A stretch of DNA of 64,000 nt from Pardosa pseudoannulata (GCA_032207245.1 CM063502.1:112993199-113057198), one strand, 5' to 3'. Positions 14,901 through 24,970 are shown, numbered from the stretch's first letter. Numbers and translations: made by a program. The notes: generated from the sequence alone by a model not told the origin.

Positions 14901-16054
14901 AAAAAGTGAAAACAAATGACTTGATGTCATTTTAAAAAAATGTTCACTTTTGAAATTCAGTTTGTAATGAGTCTTAGCATTTACCTTAAAGAAAAATTAT
15001 GCAACATACAGGAAGAGAAGCAAGGAAATCATATTTTTTTGTGTTATATTTCAATGTAAGAATATGAATTTTGATCTCAAAATTCATATTCATACTATTT
15101 TTTTATTTTCTCTTCAGATGCAAGTTTTTATTTTGAAATAACTCAAATTTTATAAAATCTTTTGAAAAAAATCTTAAAAAGGTACTGCAATAATGTTTTA
15201 CTATATTAAATTATTACATTATTTTCAGTATTTAATTCAGTCAAATTAATATTTCTTAGTTTCTTCAAGATATCTCAAATGATTCATGCACTTACTTTCT
15301 CTTTATTTTCTAGTTTTTCAATGTTGCTTTACAAATATTTTAACAAAAAGATTTTCATATGACATTTTGGTATCCTTTAGATTGATTAATTGATAGTATT
15401 GATTCAGATTTTAATTAATGTCTGATTTTTTCTGCTGTCTGATTTTATAAAACATTGTTAGTTGCCTATATCATCATACAGTAAAATTACTTTTATTTGC
15501 AGTATATATAGAGAAATTTTGAAAGGTATTGAATAAAACTGACATTTGAAATAGCAGTATTTTTATAGTAAATAATATTTTACTATAAAATTAGTTATTT
15601 TATAGTAAATTTTATAGTATTAGTTAATAAATTTATTAATTATAATAAAATATTATAAATAATATTTTATTGTAATTTATCATGATATTTTTATTATAAA
15701 TTATAATAAAATATTATAAATATTTTATTGTAATTTATAATAATATTTTTATTATAAAAACTATTTTTATAATAATTTTTATAATAAATTTATAAACATT
15801 GTTATAACAAATAATGCAATATTTTTAATGCAAAAAATATAGTTTATCTTTATTTATTAACCTATACTTATTGATTACAGGTGCTAACGTTAAGGCTTAA
15901 AAAATACATAACTTACCATCCATATATTCTGATTTATAGAATTTTCAAGCATTAACTAAAAATGTAATGTAAAAATATATTACTGAGTGCATGCACACAC
16001 ACACATATATATAGTATATTAGTATATATATATTTTATTATACATACAAATTTA

Positions 16055-16088
<34 letters not shown>

Positions 16089-17314
16089 TAATTTATGTTA
16101 AAATATCCAAATTTATTTTAATTATTAATCACTAATAATAGAGGTATACATTAGAAGTAGTTTAAAGCTATCCATTTTTATTACAGTTCATTTAATCATT
16201 TTATATTTTCTTTTTTCTTAGGTTGATCAATAAGAATTTATGCCTTCCATCTATTAAAGTTTTATCTATTTTGAATAGTATCAGTAAGAAAATATTTCAT
16301 CATTGTGATGAAGTTACTATTGATGACCTTTTTACATGCAGAAATTTCTTTTCATCCGACGCTGATTCTGTTTGTAGTATAGGTATTGACTACTGTAAGA
16401 ATTGTTTAAGTAATTTATTTACTACATTCTTAAAAAAGAAATGTTTTGGTGCTATTACTTCTATTTCTTGTAACCTGTGCTGCCTGAAAACTGTTAATCT
16501 TTCAAAACATCCTATTCACCATCTCACTGCATATTTTAGTGATGATGGTGAAGCATTACTTATAGGTTTACCTACGTTTTTAAGGCACTTGAATCAAGTA
16601 TATTCTTTAAACAAATGTGGCAAAAGGCCTGAATCTGAGAATGAAACCTTTCTTCACAATAAAAGCATAATATCAACATACTTACATGATAATCAAGAAA
16701 CAATGTTGGAAAAATCCTCCATAAAAAGGGTTGCTAATGTATATGCAAAATATTCCATTTATAAAGGAAATGAACACTTTTTTTATTCTGATGTGGAATT
16801 TTTACTCTTGGCTGATGAAGTATTTAATATAAAAGAAGACAAAATTATAAAAGTTGGTACAGTTTTACAACAAGATAATTTAGAAAAACTTACTTGTATT
16901 TTATTAAATCTTGATCATTTAGCTTGTTTGAAATATCATATAATGGATTACAGAATACTATTTTCAGAACAGTCTTTTTATAATTCATATGAAGTATTTG
17001 AATCTAAAGAAGAAGTGTATCGATCTTTTAGTCTTTATCCATCAACTTACGTTCACGATACAAGCTTTTATATTCCAGAGGACTTTAATGAAAATGCATT
17101 TTTTATGCTAATTAGAAACACTCTTGGGCTTTTAATAAAATCTGTCTCATTGATTGATTCATATTATGATACAAAGTTACAAAAACACAGTAGATGCTAT
17201 CAATTTGTTTATCAATCTTGTGATTTGGCTTTGACCAGAGAAAAAGCAAATGAAATTCATTCATTATTGATGCGAAAAGCTTTACAAAATTCATTAAATG
17301 TATGTTTGAGGTAA
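1674..17314 (+). CDS. FDXACB1: FDXACB1 homologue (BMT5/DUF2431 domain plus FDX-ACB domain), five exons
   Basis: Joining 1674-1836, 3038-3194, 5788-5991, 10428-10571 and 16222-17314 gives 1761 nt: 586 codons plus TAA, with no internal stop. Every intron is GT-AG and the phases match (1, 2, 2, 2). The N-terminus (residues 8-16, VGEGDFSFS) is the glycine-rich SAM-fold motif of the BMT5/DUF2431 family, whose yeast member methylates uridine in 25S rRNA. Further family motifs are IIFNFPH, LCQGQGGTE and NGALTHIF. The last ~94 residues (from about 493, SLYPSTYVHD) form a ferredoxin-fold anticodon-binding domain like that of mitochondrial PheRS, but no synthetase catalytic core is present. Length is close to vertebrate FDXACB1 (about 620 residues). 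The ATG at 1674 is preferred because the motif starts at once after it; upstream in-frame codons add only a poorly conserved stretch. The cellular role of FDXACB1 proteins is not well defined; an RNA-modifying role is inferred. Confidence 0.93.
1837..3037. other. FDXACB1 intron 1
   Basis: An intron of 1201 bp with a GT donor at 1837 and a pyrimidine-rich tract ending in AG at 3036-3037. It contains a long (AT)n microsatellite at about 2273-2345 and A-runs near 2207-2230. I see no transposon fragment or other gene in it. Confidence 0.75.
2273..2345. repeat. (AT)n microsatellite in intron 1
   Basis: About 73 bp of uninterrupted AT dinucleotides, able to form cruciforms and prone to length change. 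Confidence 0.97.
3038..3194 (+). CDS. FDXACB1: FDXACB1 exon 2
   Basis: The exon follows acceptor TTTAG at 3037 and ends before GTCTAG at 3195. It opens by completing a split glycine codon and encodes G-L-V-Y-T-D-V-D-A-T, then F-S-Q-I-I-F-N-F-P-H-I-P-G-K and N-R-Q-L-V-Q-Q-F. This is the D-A-T-x-L and I-F-N-F-P-H core of the BMT5/DUF2431 fold. The protein exits in phase 2 with a split serine codon completed by exon 3. Confidence 0.88.
3195..5787. other. FDXACB1 intron 2
   Basis: An AT-rich intron of 2593 bp. Open frames at 3570-3770 (+) and 4403-4654 (-) show no recognisable domain and no coding character. No mobile element or long repeat was recognised. Confidence 0.7.
5788..5991 (+). CDS. 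FDXACB1: FDXACB1 exon 3
   Basis: This exon begins after a T-run and AG at 5786-5787 and ends before GTAGTA at 5992. It encodes S-A-A-K-I-L-K-D-T-G-A-I-Y-V-T-L-C-Q-G-Q, then G-G-T-E and W-C-D-T-W-Q, the end of the Rossmann domain, and finishes in the conserved C-T-G-F-R. The paired phase-2 junctions restore serine at the start and arginine at the end. Confidence 0.9.
6843..7012 (-). pseudogene. Tc1-like transposase N-terminal (helix-turn-helix) fragment
   Basis: The minus-strand frame from about 7011 encodes M-S-N-L-C-D-I-K-R-G-I-I-I-G-A, followed by N-L-A-G-V-S-K-I-T-V-S-R-A-M-T-A-Y. This is the paired-like HTH with the V-S-x-x-T-V-S-R recognition helix typical of Tc1 transposases binding their terminal repeats. 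Only about 45 to 60 codons remain and no DDE residues are present. After T-N-L-D-T the match to the relative at 38.8 kb is lost. Confidence 0.78.
6843..7191 (-). mobile_element. Truncated Tc1-like transposon, family A, 5' end only
   Basis: Read on the minus strand it starts at a terminal-repeat-like CAGGTAAAGGACAAAAATAA next to a TA, runs through a 5' leader, and enters a transposase N-terminus beginning M-S-N-L-C-D-I-K-R-G. The leader and coding region align by eye with the + strand copy at 38622. The similarity stops near 6843, after the first ~45 residues, so the catalytic domain and the other end are missing. Tc1 transposases cut and paste at TA dinucleotides. This copy is dead and sits antisense within intron 3. 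Confidence 0.8.
7905..7931. repeat. A-homopolymer run
   Basis: About 27 consecutive A residues in intron 3. It could be the tail of an old retroelement, but no element body is recognisable beside it. Confidence 0.85.
8110..8592 (-). mobile_element. Non-autonomous dispersed repeat, family B (copy 1)
   Basis: The reverse complement of this stretch aligns by eye over nearly its whole length with 49195-49660. Shared blocks include GATTTTGATGAAATTTTGTG, a stretch ending GATCCRATAGAAAATG, and TTTTCCTTACTTTTCCAT-like segments. There is no coding capacity. In its middle is a tRNA-like motif with a B-box-like GGATCAAATCC and, upstream on the same strand, an A-box-like CAGTGGTCAGCG. One end carries a 12-bp hairpin (8142-8153 with 8163-8174, CTGTTTTAATGC) and an extra copy of the same motif. 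The class (SINE, Helitron or MITE) is not settled. Confidence 0.7.
8593..8661. repeat. (AT)n(GT)n compound microsatellite
   Basis: About 45 bp of AT followed by about 24 bp of GT, directly at the edge of the family B repeat. Confidence 0.95.
8849..8916 (+). repeat. ~68-bp block shared with 25888-25955
   Basis: Both places read TGGTGGTTTTTTAATA, then GGAGTTAGTAATTTTAG, then TAAAGTATTAAATTTTTACA with only a few substitutions. It is probably a fragment of a dispersed element whose full form is not in the window. Confidence 0.75.
8915..9000. repeat. (AC)n(AT)n(GTAT)n compound microsatellite
   Basis: Consecutive AC, AT and GTAT/GT tracts in intron 3. Confidence 0.93.
10428..10571 (+). CDS. FDXACB1: FDXACB1 exon 4
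   Basis: Acceptor CTTTTAG at 10427 and donor GTAAGC at 10572. After completing the split arginine codon it encodes G-L-Q-K-S-F-N-T-N-G-A-L-T-H-I-F-K-R. The N-G-A-L-T-H-I-F motif is well conserved just after the methyltransferase-like fold. Without this exon the frame between exons 3 and 5 would still be kept, since it is 144 nt, so skipping would be silent in frame. Confidence 0.87.
11458..11632 (+). mobile_element. tRNA-derived SINE copy 1 (diverged, +)
   Basis: It has the family layout in order: head GATGGTGACTAAATGACTAG, B-box-like GGGTTTGAATCC, GGCATGGATG, GCATTAGGTCC and a tail with CTCTAAACAAAC. It is more mutated than the copies beyond 19 kb, so probably old. It lies within intron 4 in sense orientation. 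Confidence 0.75.
13141..13265 (-). mobile_element. tRNA-derived SINE copy 2 (diverged, -)
   Basis: The plus strand shows the reversed SINE: an expanded T-run (13142-13165) at the place of the internal A-run, GAGTTAAT, ATCCATG, GGAATTCAAACCCTCAGATA and CCAGTGCCCTAAGACAGCAC. The A-run has grown to about 24 bases in this copy. Confidence 0.72.
13949..14015 (-). mobile_element. Possible remnant of the same SINE (copy 3, -)
   Basis: A short match only: CCATCC, GGATTTGAGCCCTC and CATTCAGTCATT are in the expected order and spacing for the reversed head of the SINE. Confidence 0.35.
15550..15790. repeat. Cluster of ATTTTATAATA-type palindromic motifs
   Basis: Repeated and inverted short units such as TATTTTATAGTAAA and AATAAAATATTATAAAT recur many times in about 240 bp. 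It is either a decayed simple-sequence array or a foldback structure. Confidence 0.6.
15990..16086. repeat. (AC)n/(AT)n microsatellite near the end of intron 4
   Basis: AC repeats followed by interrupted AT tracts, ending about 135 bp before the exon 5 acceptor. Confidence 0.9.
16222..17314 (+). CDS. FDXACB1: FDXACB1 exon 5 (terminal; central region and FDX-ACB domain)
   Basis: The exon starts after a polypyrimidine tract and AG at 16220-16221 and ends at the TAA at 17312-17314. It supplies 62% of the protein: a poorly conserved linker rich in Ser, Asn and Cys, then N-L-D-H-L-A-C-L-K and D-Y-R-I-L-F (a conserved block), then the FDX-ACB domain with S-L-Y-P-S-T-Y-V-H-D-T-S-F-Y, L-I-D-S-Y-Y and R-C-Y-Q-F-V-Y. 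The final residues L-N-V-C-L-R resemble the natural end of FDXACB1 proteins, so the stop looks genuine. Confidence 0.92.
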
Positions 17315-17322
17315 TAAATAAA
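17313..17322 (+). terminator. Candidate poly(A) signals overlapping the FDXACB1 stop codon
   Basis: AATAAA occurs at 17313-17318, overlapping the TAA stop, and again at 17317-17322. In such AT-rich sequence the hexamer is frequent by chance, so a downstream signal could be used instead. No downstream element was identified. Confidence 0.4.
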
Positions 17323-17766
17323 AATATCCCAATGTTTATATTTTGTTTTCTAATGATACATGATTACATCTGCTCCATTTTCCCTTTTAAAGTATATATC
17401 ATCATAACTGGCCATCTATGCTAGGATAAGCATAAATGCACACACATACAAAAATAAACCAGTTTCTTCCAAATCAGCCCATTTCAGACATGGTGTAATA
17501 TGGGCTAATACTTTTAGTAATTAGCCCATATCACACTAGGCTGACAAAGTAGTTAGCAGTGTTGTTATTAACTCTTTTACAAATAGGAGATATATTTATT
17601 TTGATATAGATGTAAGTAAAACACTTATGGGACATCAGTTTCATCAAAAGAAAGCAAATACTTTCATTATTTAATTTTAAACTGAAGATATGTGAAAAAA
17701 TTTAAAAATAAATTAGTGGATGAATAAATGAGCTTCACATGAGGAAATATATCTTTTTTTATCACC

Positions 17767-17806
<40 letters not shown>

Positions 17807-19130
17807 TTTATATCTTGAAAAAATTGGATAAAACTCACAAACTTAATAAAGAATGAATATTGATTTTTTTAAAAAAGCTTCATACATTCTTTTTCATAAT
17901 TTATAAATAATTTGTAAATAAACCTTTCTAAATATATATAGTTTCAAGAGAAAAATAAGTTAGTTTGTAAAATATATTTATTTTGAGTTATAAAGTTAAG
18001 TAAATTATGCTTCAATTTTTATATTTTTACTCTTATCCTAAGAAAGATAAGTGTTATAAAATCTGTTGATTTATTTGAGTTAAAATGGATCCATTTCTTA
18101 CTCTATCCATGCCTTAATGCTTTCAATACATGCACAGATATTTTTTTTAAGCAGTTCCTAACTATTCTGGCATTAGACAGAAATAGATTGAAAATCAGGA
18201 AATAGATGTTATACATCAAATTTTACCAGAAAGTAACTTTTACCAGGCATAGTAGAACTGTGGTTTTGGTTTTGGCAAAGAATTTTCCCCTCAGAGAGAT
18301 ATAAATATTTTGTTTTTCAGTAACAAAACATGTGAAATTTTAGTTATTAGAAATAAAAATCACTGTCTTGGGAAGTATTATGTAAAAATTTTATTACTTT
18401 ATGAAGAAAAAGTCTTTAAATTCCAAAATAAAAATGTGAGGGTTAATTTACATGGCATCACAACTTTAATGCTTTTTCTAAGAAGAGAACAAAGCATAAA
18501 TGTAAGTTGGAAAAACTGCAAAATATTCAGTAGTTTCTAGATTAAAAAAAAAAAAAATTATCAACATTAATAGTACTCAGTTTATATTAATATATTGGAA
18601 TCTCCAGCTTACACAAATATACCTCATAGTGAATATGAGACTATGAAGTTACATGCTATACATATATAGGAAAATATTCAGGAAATGGATGTAATATTAA
18701 GGAAGAATTTTGATATCATACAAATACTTTTTCAAATTCTTTTTCTACAATTTTATTCATGATGAATTTGCTTTTATATTTAACTAAATTCTGTATTATA
18801 AAATGTTATTATTTCAATGAATCCAAGAAAATTAAAATACTTTATTTTTACTTTCTGAATTGTAATAAAGTTTGTTTTTCATATTTCATTCATACATGTA
18901 TAAATTATTTTGTAATAGGAAAATTTTTCTGTATGAATGGAAGGTCTAAACAAACACCCAGAATAATTTTGGTTGGTTTGGAGTTTGTTAGTTTAGTTTT
19001 TACAGTTCCAAAGCATGAGGACTAATGAAATCATGACCTACTGCGTAACACATTTGCTACCTATCAAGCACCAGCGCATGATCAACATACTGGATAATGC
19101 ACTCAAGACAGTGTGTTTGGCAGCGAATGT
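17323..19130. other. Gene-free stretch 3' of FDXACB1
   Basis: It contains a perfect 11-bp hairpin (17498-17508 with 17521-17531, ATATGGGCTAA) and an AT/AC microsatellite at about 17767-17808. The frames at 18310-18540 and 18759-19025 have no recognisable domain, and I do not call them genes. Confidence 0.55.
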
Positions 19131-19216
19131 GTTAAAGCCAATCTTGGATGGCTATGACCATTCATACTAGAAGTGGGATTTGAACCCACAAACACTGGTA
19201 CCCAAGAACAGTGAAG
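19131..19216 (-). mobile_element. tRNA-derived SINE copy 4 (partial, -)
   Basis: Reversed family motifs: TTAAAGCC, GGCTATGACCATTCAT, GTGGGATTTGAACCCACAAA and ACTGGTACCCAAGAACAGTG. The tail half is missing. Confidence 0.72.
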
Positions 19217-19641
19217 CAAGAACATGGATTTGAAAACAAGGTGGGCTAAAATTGAAAGAAAGTTAATTTGCAATCAATTAAAAGTAATAAAAGTGTGCAT
19301 GCAAACATCTTCATAAAGGTATGTAAGAATAACAACTTTTATGATTATATATAATCAAAGTATGTAAAAATCCTAATCCTATATACATATGAGTTGATCA
19401 TTGATTAAATCTTCTTACCCGTGAAAAACTACTGTAGCATAGATGAATATATTTATTTTTAGGGAAACTTTTAGAAAAGCCATTTAACTGAATTTGAAAG
19501 TATACTCATTGGATCAATTTAAATAAATTATCGCTCCTCTAGGAAGTTACTTACAAAAAAATTTAAAATAAATTTATGACGTAAGTATTTTATTCATATT
19601 TTTCCTGCATTATCACAGTTTTTTTATGTAGCGATATAGTT

Positions 19642-19812
19642 TGTTTGATTTAGCTTGGAGTACTATGGTCTACTGTTTTGCAACACAAATAAGATCGGAA
19701 CCTACTGCTTAAAGCAGATTTCAAACGGCTCTGAACATCCATGCCTTAGTGGGATTGAAACCCACGAACTATGATACCGAAGAGCAGCGCCCTACCAATT
19801 TGGTCATCATTT
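19642..19812 (-). mobile_element. tRNA-derived SINE copy 5 (near full length, -)
   Basis: The full reversed order is present: GTTTGATTTAGCTTGGAG (tail), GTCTACTGTTTTGCAACAC, GGAACCTACTGCTTAAAGC, ACGGCTCTGAACATCCATGC, GGGATTGAAACCCACGAACT and GGTCATCATT. The B box (GGTTTCAATCCC on the minus strand) is lightly mutated. Confidence 0.85.
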
Positions 19813-20212
19813 GATGATTTAAAGTTGTATATTTAGAAATAATTATTAAAAAATTTTAGTTACGTAGGAATATTGAATATTTAAAAAACATTTACATTAT
19901 TTTATTTTCATAGTAAAATATTATAAATAAAGGAAAATACTGGAGCAGAAGCTGAACTCTTTCAGAAATCTAGCTAGTTATCCTCTCAAGTTCGAGATAA
20001 TAGTCAGTAATTCTCCCAGATTTTACTACGGGTAAAAAGAGAAAATAACAATCAAGATACTTCTTACGTTAGGGGATAAGAAATTGGTTTCTGGACACTT
20101 GGGGGCTGAAACACTATCTTCTTTTAGGACATTTATTATGGTGTATTTTCCGATCGGAAAGTAGTCACACAAGTGGACGCTGAGTTAAACAGTCGATGCT
20201 CATTTCAGCGCT

Positions 20213-21406
20213 TTGATGAGTTTAACTTTTTATTTCATACTGGAAAAAATTGATATTACAAGATACTTAAAAAAAAAGCCCCTACTAGTTGTTGTAACAA
20301 ACCAGAATGTGCAAACTGTATCGCCACATAATAAAGCTGTGGGATATAATCCTTCAAAATCTGATTCTACATCGAAAGATGTTTCACCACCTGTGAACGA
20401 AAGAGCTGTAGGAAATGGTTGTACTACTTCCGTTTCTGGTGCAAGCAGTTACCGTTGCTTTGTTGAGGAATATTGCGCATGTAAATACTTCGAGTACAAA
20501 TAAAGTTCTTCCTCACAACCAACTTTATTGATTCCTGATATTAATGATACAGCAAAATTGAATGGTCACATTTGATGGCAATTATTACTCAACTGTTGGG
20601 TCCCACTAGACAGCTTTAAATTCCCAAAAAAGAATTTTAGGAAAAGGAATTTAAAATTTCAGCTCTCTTGGATGAAATAATTTGCGTGGCTTTCATATTC
20701 AAAGTACCTTCATGGAGCATCTTTCAAATCTTGTGTGGTATTTTCCCAAGAGACATGTGGCAAAGGAAATCGTCAGCGTTTTTGTAGCTTATACTAAATG
20801 GAAAACCGCGAAAGAGGATTTCGCTAATTCACGCAAATTCATGCTATCATAAAAAAGCCTGTGAATTTGCTAGCAATTTTTTAAGTGTTTTGGAAGGGAA
20901 ACAACAGAGTGTTGAGAACCAGCTTAGGAACCAGCTGGAGAAAAAAAAAGATGCAGAAAAGAGAACATTACTCTCAATTGCTAAAACAATCATCTTATGT
21001 AGGCGACAAAATATTGCTCTTCGTGGAATTTGTGATTCCGGCATTTTCCGAGAAAATAATTTAAATAACGGAAATTTTCGATCTGTTTTACGTTTTTGAG
21101 CTGACGCAGGAGATGGAATTTTAGAGAAACATTTGAAATGTGGACCTAGAAATGCCCAGTATACAAGCCCAGCCATTCAAAACGAATTGATAGATCTATG
21201 TGAAAAACACATCCAAAGGCAACTTTTAGAAAAATATAAACAGCCCGAGGCTTTTCGATACTTTGCGACGAAACAACAGATATCTCTGGAGTAAAACAGT
21301 TATCTTTGTGTGCATGCTACATTGATAAAGAACAGATATTACGGGAAGATTCCCAAATTTTTGTGCCTGGCACTGATGTCACAGGTCGTCGTTTATCTTC
21401 CATAAT

Positions 21407-21447
<41 letters not shown>

Positions 21448-23465
21448 AGCATATAGCTCGTCATATGACAAGATCACTAAAATGTTTAATTTTCCAGAAT
21501 TGTAAAGTTCCCGATGAGGCAATTAAAAAATAAAATGGTTTGCATTTTGGCTGAGAATTATCGGATACGCGCTCAATAATTTTTGTTTGCCTTCGTACTG
21601 CTCTAAAGCCTCCAGATATTGTAAATGCAGTTTAGAATCACATTGAGTTCATTTAGAAAGATAGTTAACCATCGCGGAATGTAATTGGTTCAAAGATGTG
21701 TGTTCAGGGAAAATCTTCCGTAGTTTGTTGAAGTTCAACAGCCATACTCGGAAAGCAATGTCAAATAGCTACAGTTAAATCCCAAACAGAAAGGTAGCTA
21801 GATCAATGATACAGCGATCAGCGATGGGGAAGTTTAATGCCCCCAATAGTTCAATATATATTGATTGAATCAAAGAAATCTTTGAGATTGAAGATCCTGA
21901 TTAGAAGTTATTCCGGTTCACTGCTAAAAGACTGTGTTTCAAACAAAATACGAAAGCGATCAAAATAAACATGCTCCGCCCCTAACTATTGGAACGACAT
22001 TATGGGGAACCATTTCACCTTTTATATTTAATAAATACTGTTCCATTTTACAATTATGCTGACTAAAAGTTATTCGTTTTAAAATTCTTGCTTTGAATTT
22101 TGCTAACCCTAACTCATCAAGAATCCGATATGGATGCCTCTATCCATTCCAGATCCAACCGCTTCACAAATTCGAGGACAGACGGACAGATAACTTAGGT
22201 TATTATTATATAAGGGATTTAAATTTTCAGCATAAATTGTGACTTTTTAGTAGGGCAAGGGTACGATAGTCCAGCAGTTATGAGCGGCTATTTACATGTT
22301 GTTCAATCTTACATTAAAAATGCACACCTTATGGCTTTATACGTACACTGTGGAGCAGAATACTTTAAATCTAGCACTGGAAGATTCTTGCACTATTTCG
22401 CTCATAAGAAATTGTATTAGTACTAAACAGTCTGTTGGAACATTGTTCTGGACATCTGCAAAGAACAATAAAATTTTGAAAGATTCCATCAAAGAACCAT
22501 TTCCAGATTATAGAAACATGACCTTAATATCAATGTGTGAAATACGTTGGATTCAAAAGGATGAAGTGATACTGAAATTTAAAGAAATCTATGCCACAAT
22601 AGTTTTGTCTCTACAAAATTTACAAGATTAAAAAAATAGAGAATTTTCACAAAAATCTCATCAGTTATTATGTGCTGTTATGCAGGGGCAGTTTGTAATA
22701 GCATTATGTACTCTGGATTCAATATTTTATTTAATATTACCGCTGTCAAAAACTTCAGAATGTAGATTGGGATTTGAGAACAGCACTACAACACGTCGAT
22801 CTTTTACTAAATACCCTGAACTAGTTACGGAGTAATGCTCTCGAACAACTCGGTATAATATTTAAAATAGCCTCAGAGGTAATCTCAGAAGTTGGTGGAG
22901 CTTTGACTACACCAAGAGTTACGTTAAAGATGACTCAGGAATTACTCCGTCACACACGCCAGAAGAATACTTTCGGAAAAACCTTTGCATACCATTTGTT
23001 GACCATGTGCGCACAAAGCTTAATGATCAGTTTCATCTCATAGGTCATTAATTACTTCCCTTCAAATATTTATTCCTCGTTATATAAAGTTAAACTTGGA
23101 GAAAGAACTAGAGATTTGTAAAAAATTTCACAAACATATTCTGCCAGAAAGTGGTACTCTTGTAGCAGAATATTCTGTTTGGTGAAATAAGTGGAAAGAC
23201 AATCCAATGGAAGAATCCGATGGAAGCTGTTTTTCTGTATAACCCACATATCTTCCATACATCATTACAGATACTTGCGACAATTCCAGTTTCCACTGCA
23301 ACACCTAAAAGAGCATTCTGAACTCTCATACACTTGAAGACGTATTTGTGAAATTCAACAAGTGAGAGTAGATTGACTGGTTTAGCGCTCTTTAGCGATT
23401 CATTGCAATATTAATGTAAAACCAGAACAAATTGTGAAAATGTTTTGTAAATCTTCAAGGCGAGC
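20213..23465 (+). pseudogene. Degenerate hAT-superfamily transposase (ZMYM1/THAP0-type), with an insertion
   Basis: Domains occur in the usual order but in changing frames: an N-terminal segment (I-D-I-T-R-Y-L-K-K-K); a TTF-type zinc-finger region at about 20640-20870 (S-Y-S-K-Y-L-H-G-A-S-F-K-S-C-V-V-F); V-E-N-Q-L-R-N-Q-L-E-K-K-K at 20910; a conserved I-I-L-C-R-R-Q-N-I-A-L-R-G at 20990; the first catalytic segment C-D-E-T-T-D-I-S-G at about 21263; G-Y-D-S-P-A-V-M-S-G at 22262; L-N-L-A-L-E-D-S-C at 22360; and the C-terminal hAT dimerisation region (I-L-A-T-I-P-V-S-T-A-T-P-K-R-A-F) at about 23270-23400. Frameshifts and stops are numerous, and 21412-22253 is foreign sequence. hAT enzymes cut and paste DNA with 8-bp target duplications; no terminal repeats were located. 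This copy cannot make a transposase. Confidence 0.88.
21412..22253. mobile_element. Unidentified insertion splitting the hAT pseudogene
   Basis: The hAT reading breaks after R-R-L-S-S-I-I-L at 21411 and resumes at G-Q-G-Y-D at about 22254. In the family these segments are only some 15 residues apart. The intervening ~840 bp opens with a 34-base A-run (21412-21445) and ends with AGGACAGACGGACAGATAAC and a TATA-rich edge, a type of ending seen in some RTE and Helitron-like elements. No protein was recognised in it. Confidence 0.55.
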
Positions 23466-24700
23466 CTTTTTATAAAATAGATGTAAAATTTTTTAACTTG
23501 TTCATTTTCTTTCAAAATAATGCTCTTTTTTTAATTATACTTCTGATTTAAAAATTAGAATTTAATATCATGTATAGTTTATATTTATTCAATGTTTATT
23601 TTTATTTTACCAAATTCACTGTATAGGTACTTCATGACATATTCTAAGCTTTAATATTGTTCATTTTATTATTTTTGTTGCTATTGTAAAACTGCATCTA
23701 TGTAATGATACTCATTAGGGATATGCATGCAAAACAAAATCTGTAGTTTTACTGAAGTATCATTCACTAATAATGACTTAGTGAACTCTACATCAGGTCT
23801 TCCGATAAATTTTGCATTTTATAAAAGGAAAAATTTGTTGAACTTTGCATTTTTTTAATGCATTTGATTTTGATGCATTTTCTTTGTTAGCATCATCATC
23901 ATTTATTGAAAAATAAAATCAAACCTTGTGCTAAAAGTAACCATTGTAGTACGGAATGATTAAGTATATACTTTAAATATTATAGCATGTATTAAAACTG
24001 GTAGAAAATCTCTTTATCCAAAGAGAGTTAAATTCTTATTTAACAAATGTTTGTGACATATCAATTATTGAGCAAAACATCAGGTTTCTTAAGAAATTTT
24101 GAAATCTGTAAAATAAACAATGAGCAGAGCTTTGCATTTGGCATATTTTTGACTTAATGCATTTAATGTTGATATAACTTTAGATTGTATTAGAAGAGTC
24201 CACTTGAAATTGAATTATATTAAAAATTTGATGAACTTTGTGTTTCTCATTTAATAAAACTTTCTTTAAAAATTTTAGTATTTATTTAATAGGGCTGGTG
24301 AAAATTAACAATTTATAATTAAAATTTTTTTAGAAAGAAAAAAAATTATATCTTATCAAAGATGAAATGAAAATTTGGGATCCATATAGTTATATTTTTA
24401 ACTGCAGCTAACCTACTAATAATCATATTGTATTGTATTTTTATCATGCATTAAATATTCAATTTCAGTTTAATTTCTATTTCCTGATTTCTTTACAATG
24501 AAAGTTGATATTATAAAAAAGATTGAAAAATTGATTTTTTTAAATGTATATTTTATAACACTATTACATTTCTTTTGAATAGAAGCTATATATTTTTGCT
24601 TTTTGTTCAATACACAGAGAGAGAAGTAACTATCTTAACTATAATAACCCCATATATATCGTTAAAACTGAAGATATGAATCTTACTCTTCCCTGTAAGC
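23466..24700. other. Gene-free AT-rich stretch
   Basis: No coding region, repeat pair or mobile element was recognised. The 3' terminus of the hAT element may lie within it but no terminal inverted repeat was found. Confidence 0.5.
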
Positions 24701-24702
24701 AT

Positions 24703-24875
24703 GCCGAATGATAGTCGAGGGGTTAGGGCACTGATCCTCGGTACCGGAGTTCGTGGGTTCGAATCCCATTATGGCATGGATGTTCGTAGCCGTTATCGGC
24801 TTTAAGCAATAGGTCCCGGTTTTATTAACCCTCGTGTTGCCAAAAAGTAGACCGCAGTATTCCAAAACCATACCA
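24703..24875 (+). mobile_element. tRNA-derived SINE copy 6 (full, +)
   Basis: One of the best-preserved copies: GCCGAATGATAGTCGAGGGG head, TCGGTACCGGAGTTCGTGGG, a B box GGGTTCGAATCCC, ATGGCATGGATGTTCGTAGC, TCGGCTTTAAGCAATAGGTC, TAACCCTCGTGTTGCC and the tail AAAAAGTAGACCGCAGTATT. Confidence 0.9.
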
Positions 24876-24970
24876 TATCTGTAAACATTGTGAGAATGCA
24901 ACTTGGCATACAGTTTAATGTATGTTCGTTTTTTAATATAGACCATTGAATATTAAAGGCCAGGGCTTTA

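Larger units (their letters stand above)
10572..16221. other. FDXACB1 intron 4
   Basis: The longest intron, 5650 bp. It holds a diverged SINE at 11458-11632 (+), one at 13141-13265 (-), a weak one at about 13949-14015 (-), microsatellites near 13003 and 15990-16086, and a stretch rich in palindromic TATAAAATA-type sequence at about 15550-15790. Frames at 11775-12125, 12395-12580 and 14316-14618 (-) show no recognisable domain. Nothing else was recognised. Confidence 0.7.

Noticed and set aside
18310..18540. Frame preceded by an acceptor-like TTGTTTTTCAG, possibly an additional exon
   Set aside because: The FDXACB1 frame already ends at a stop with a conserved C-terminus, and the translation resembles nothing I know.
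20847..21176. Minus-strand 109-residue frame
   Set aside because: It is the antisense shadow of the hAT pseudogene, which has conserved motifs on the + strand.
24760..24785. Functional tRNA gene at a perfect B box
   Set aside because: The surrounding sequence is the SINE consensus, and no cloverleaf with paired acceptor arms can be folded by eye.
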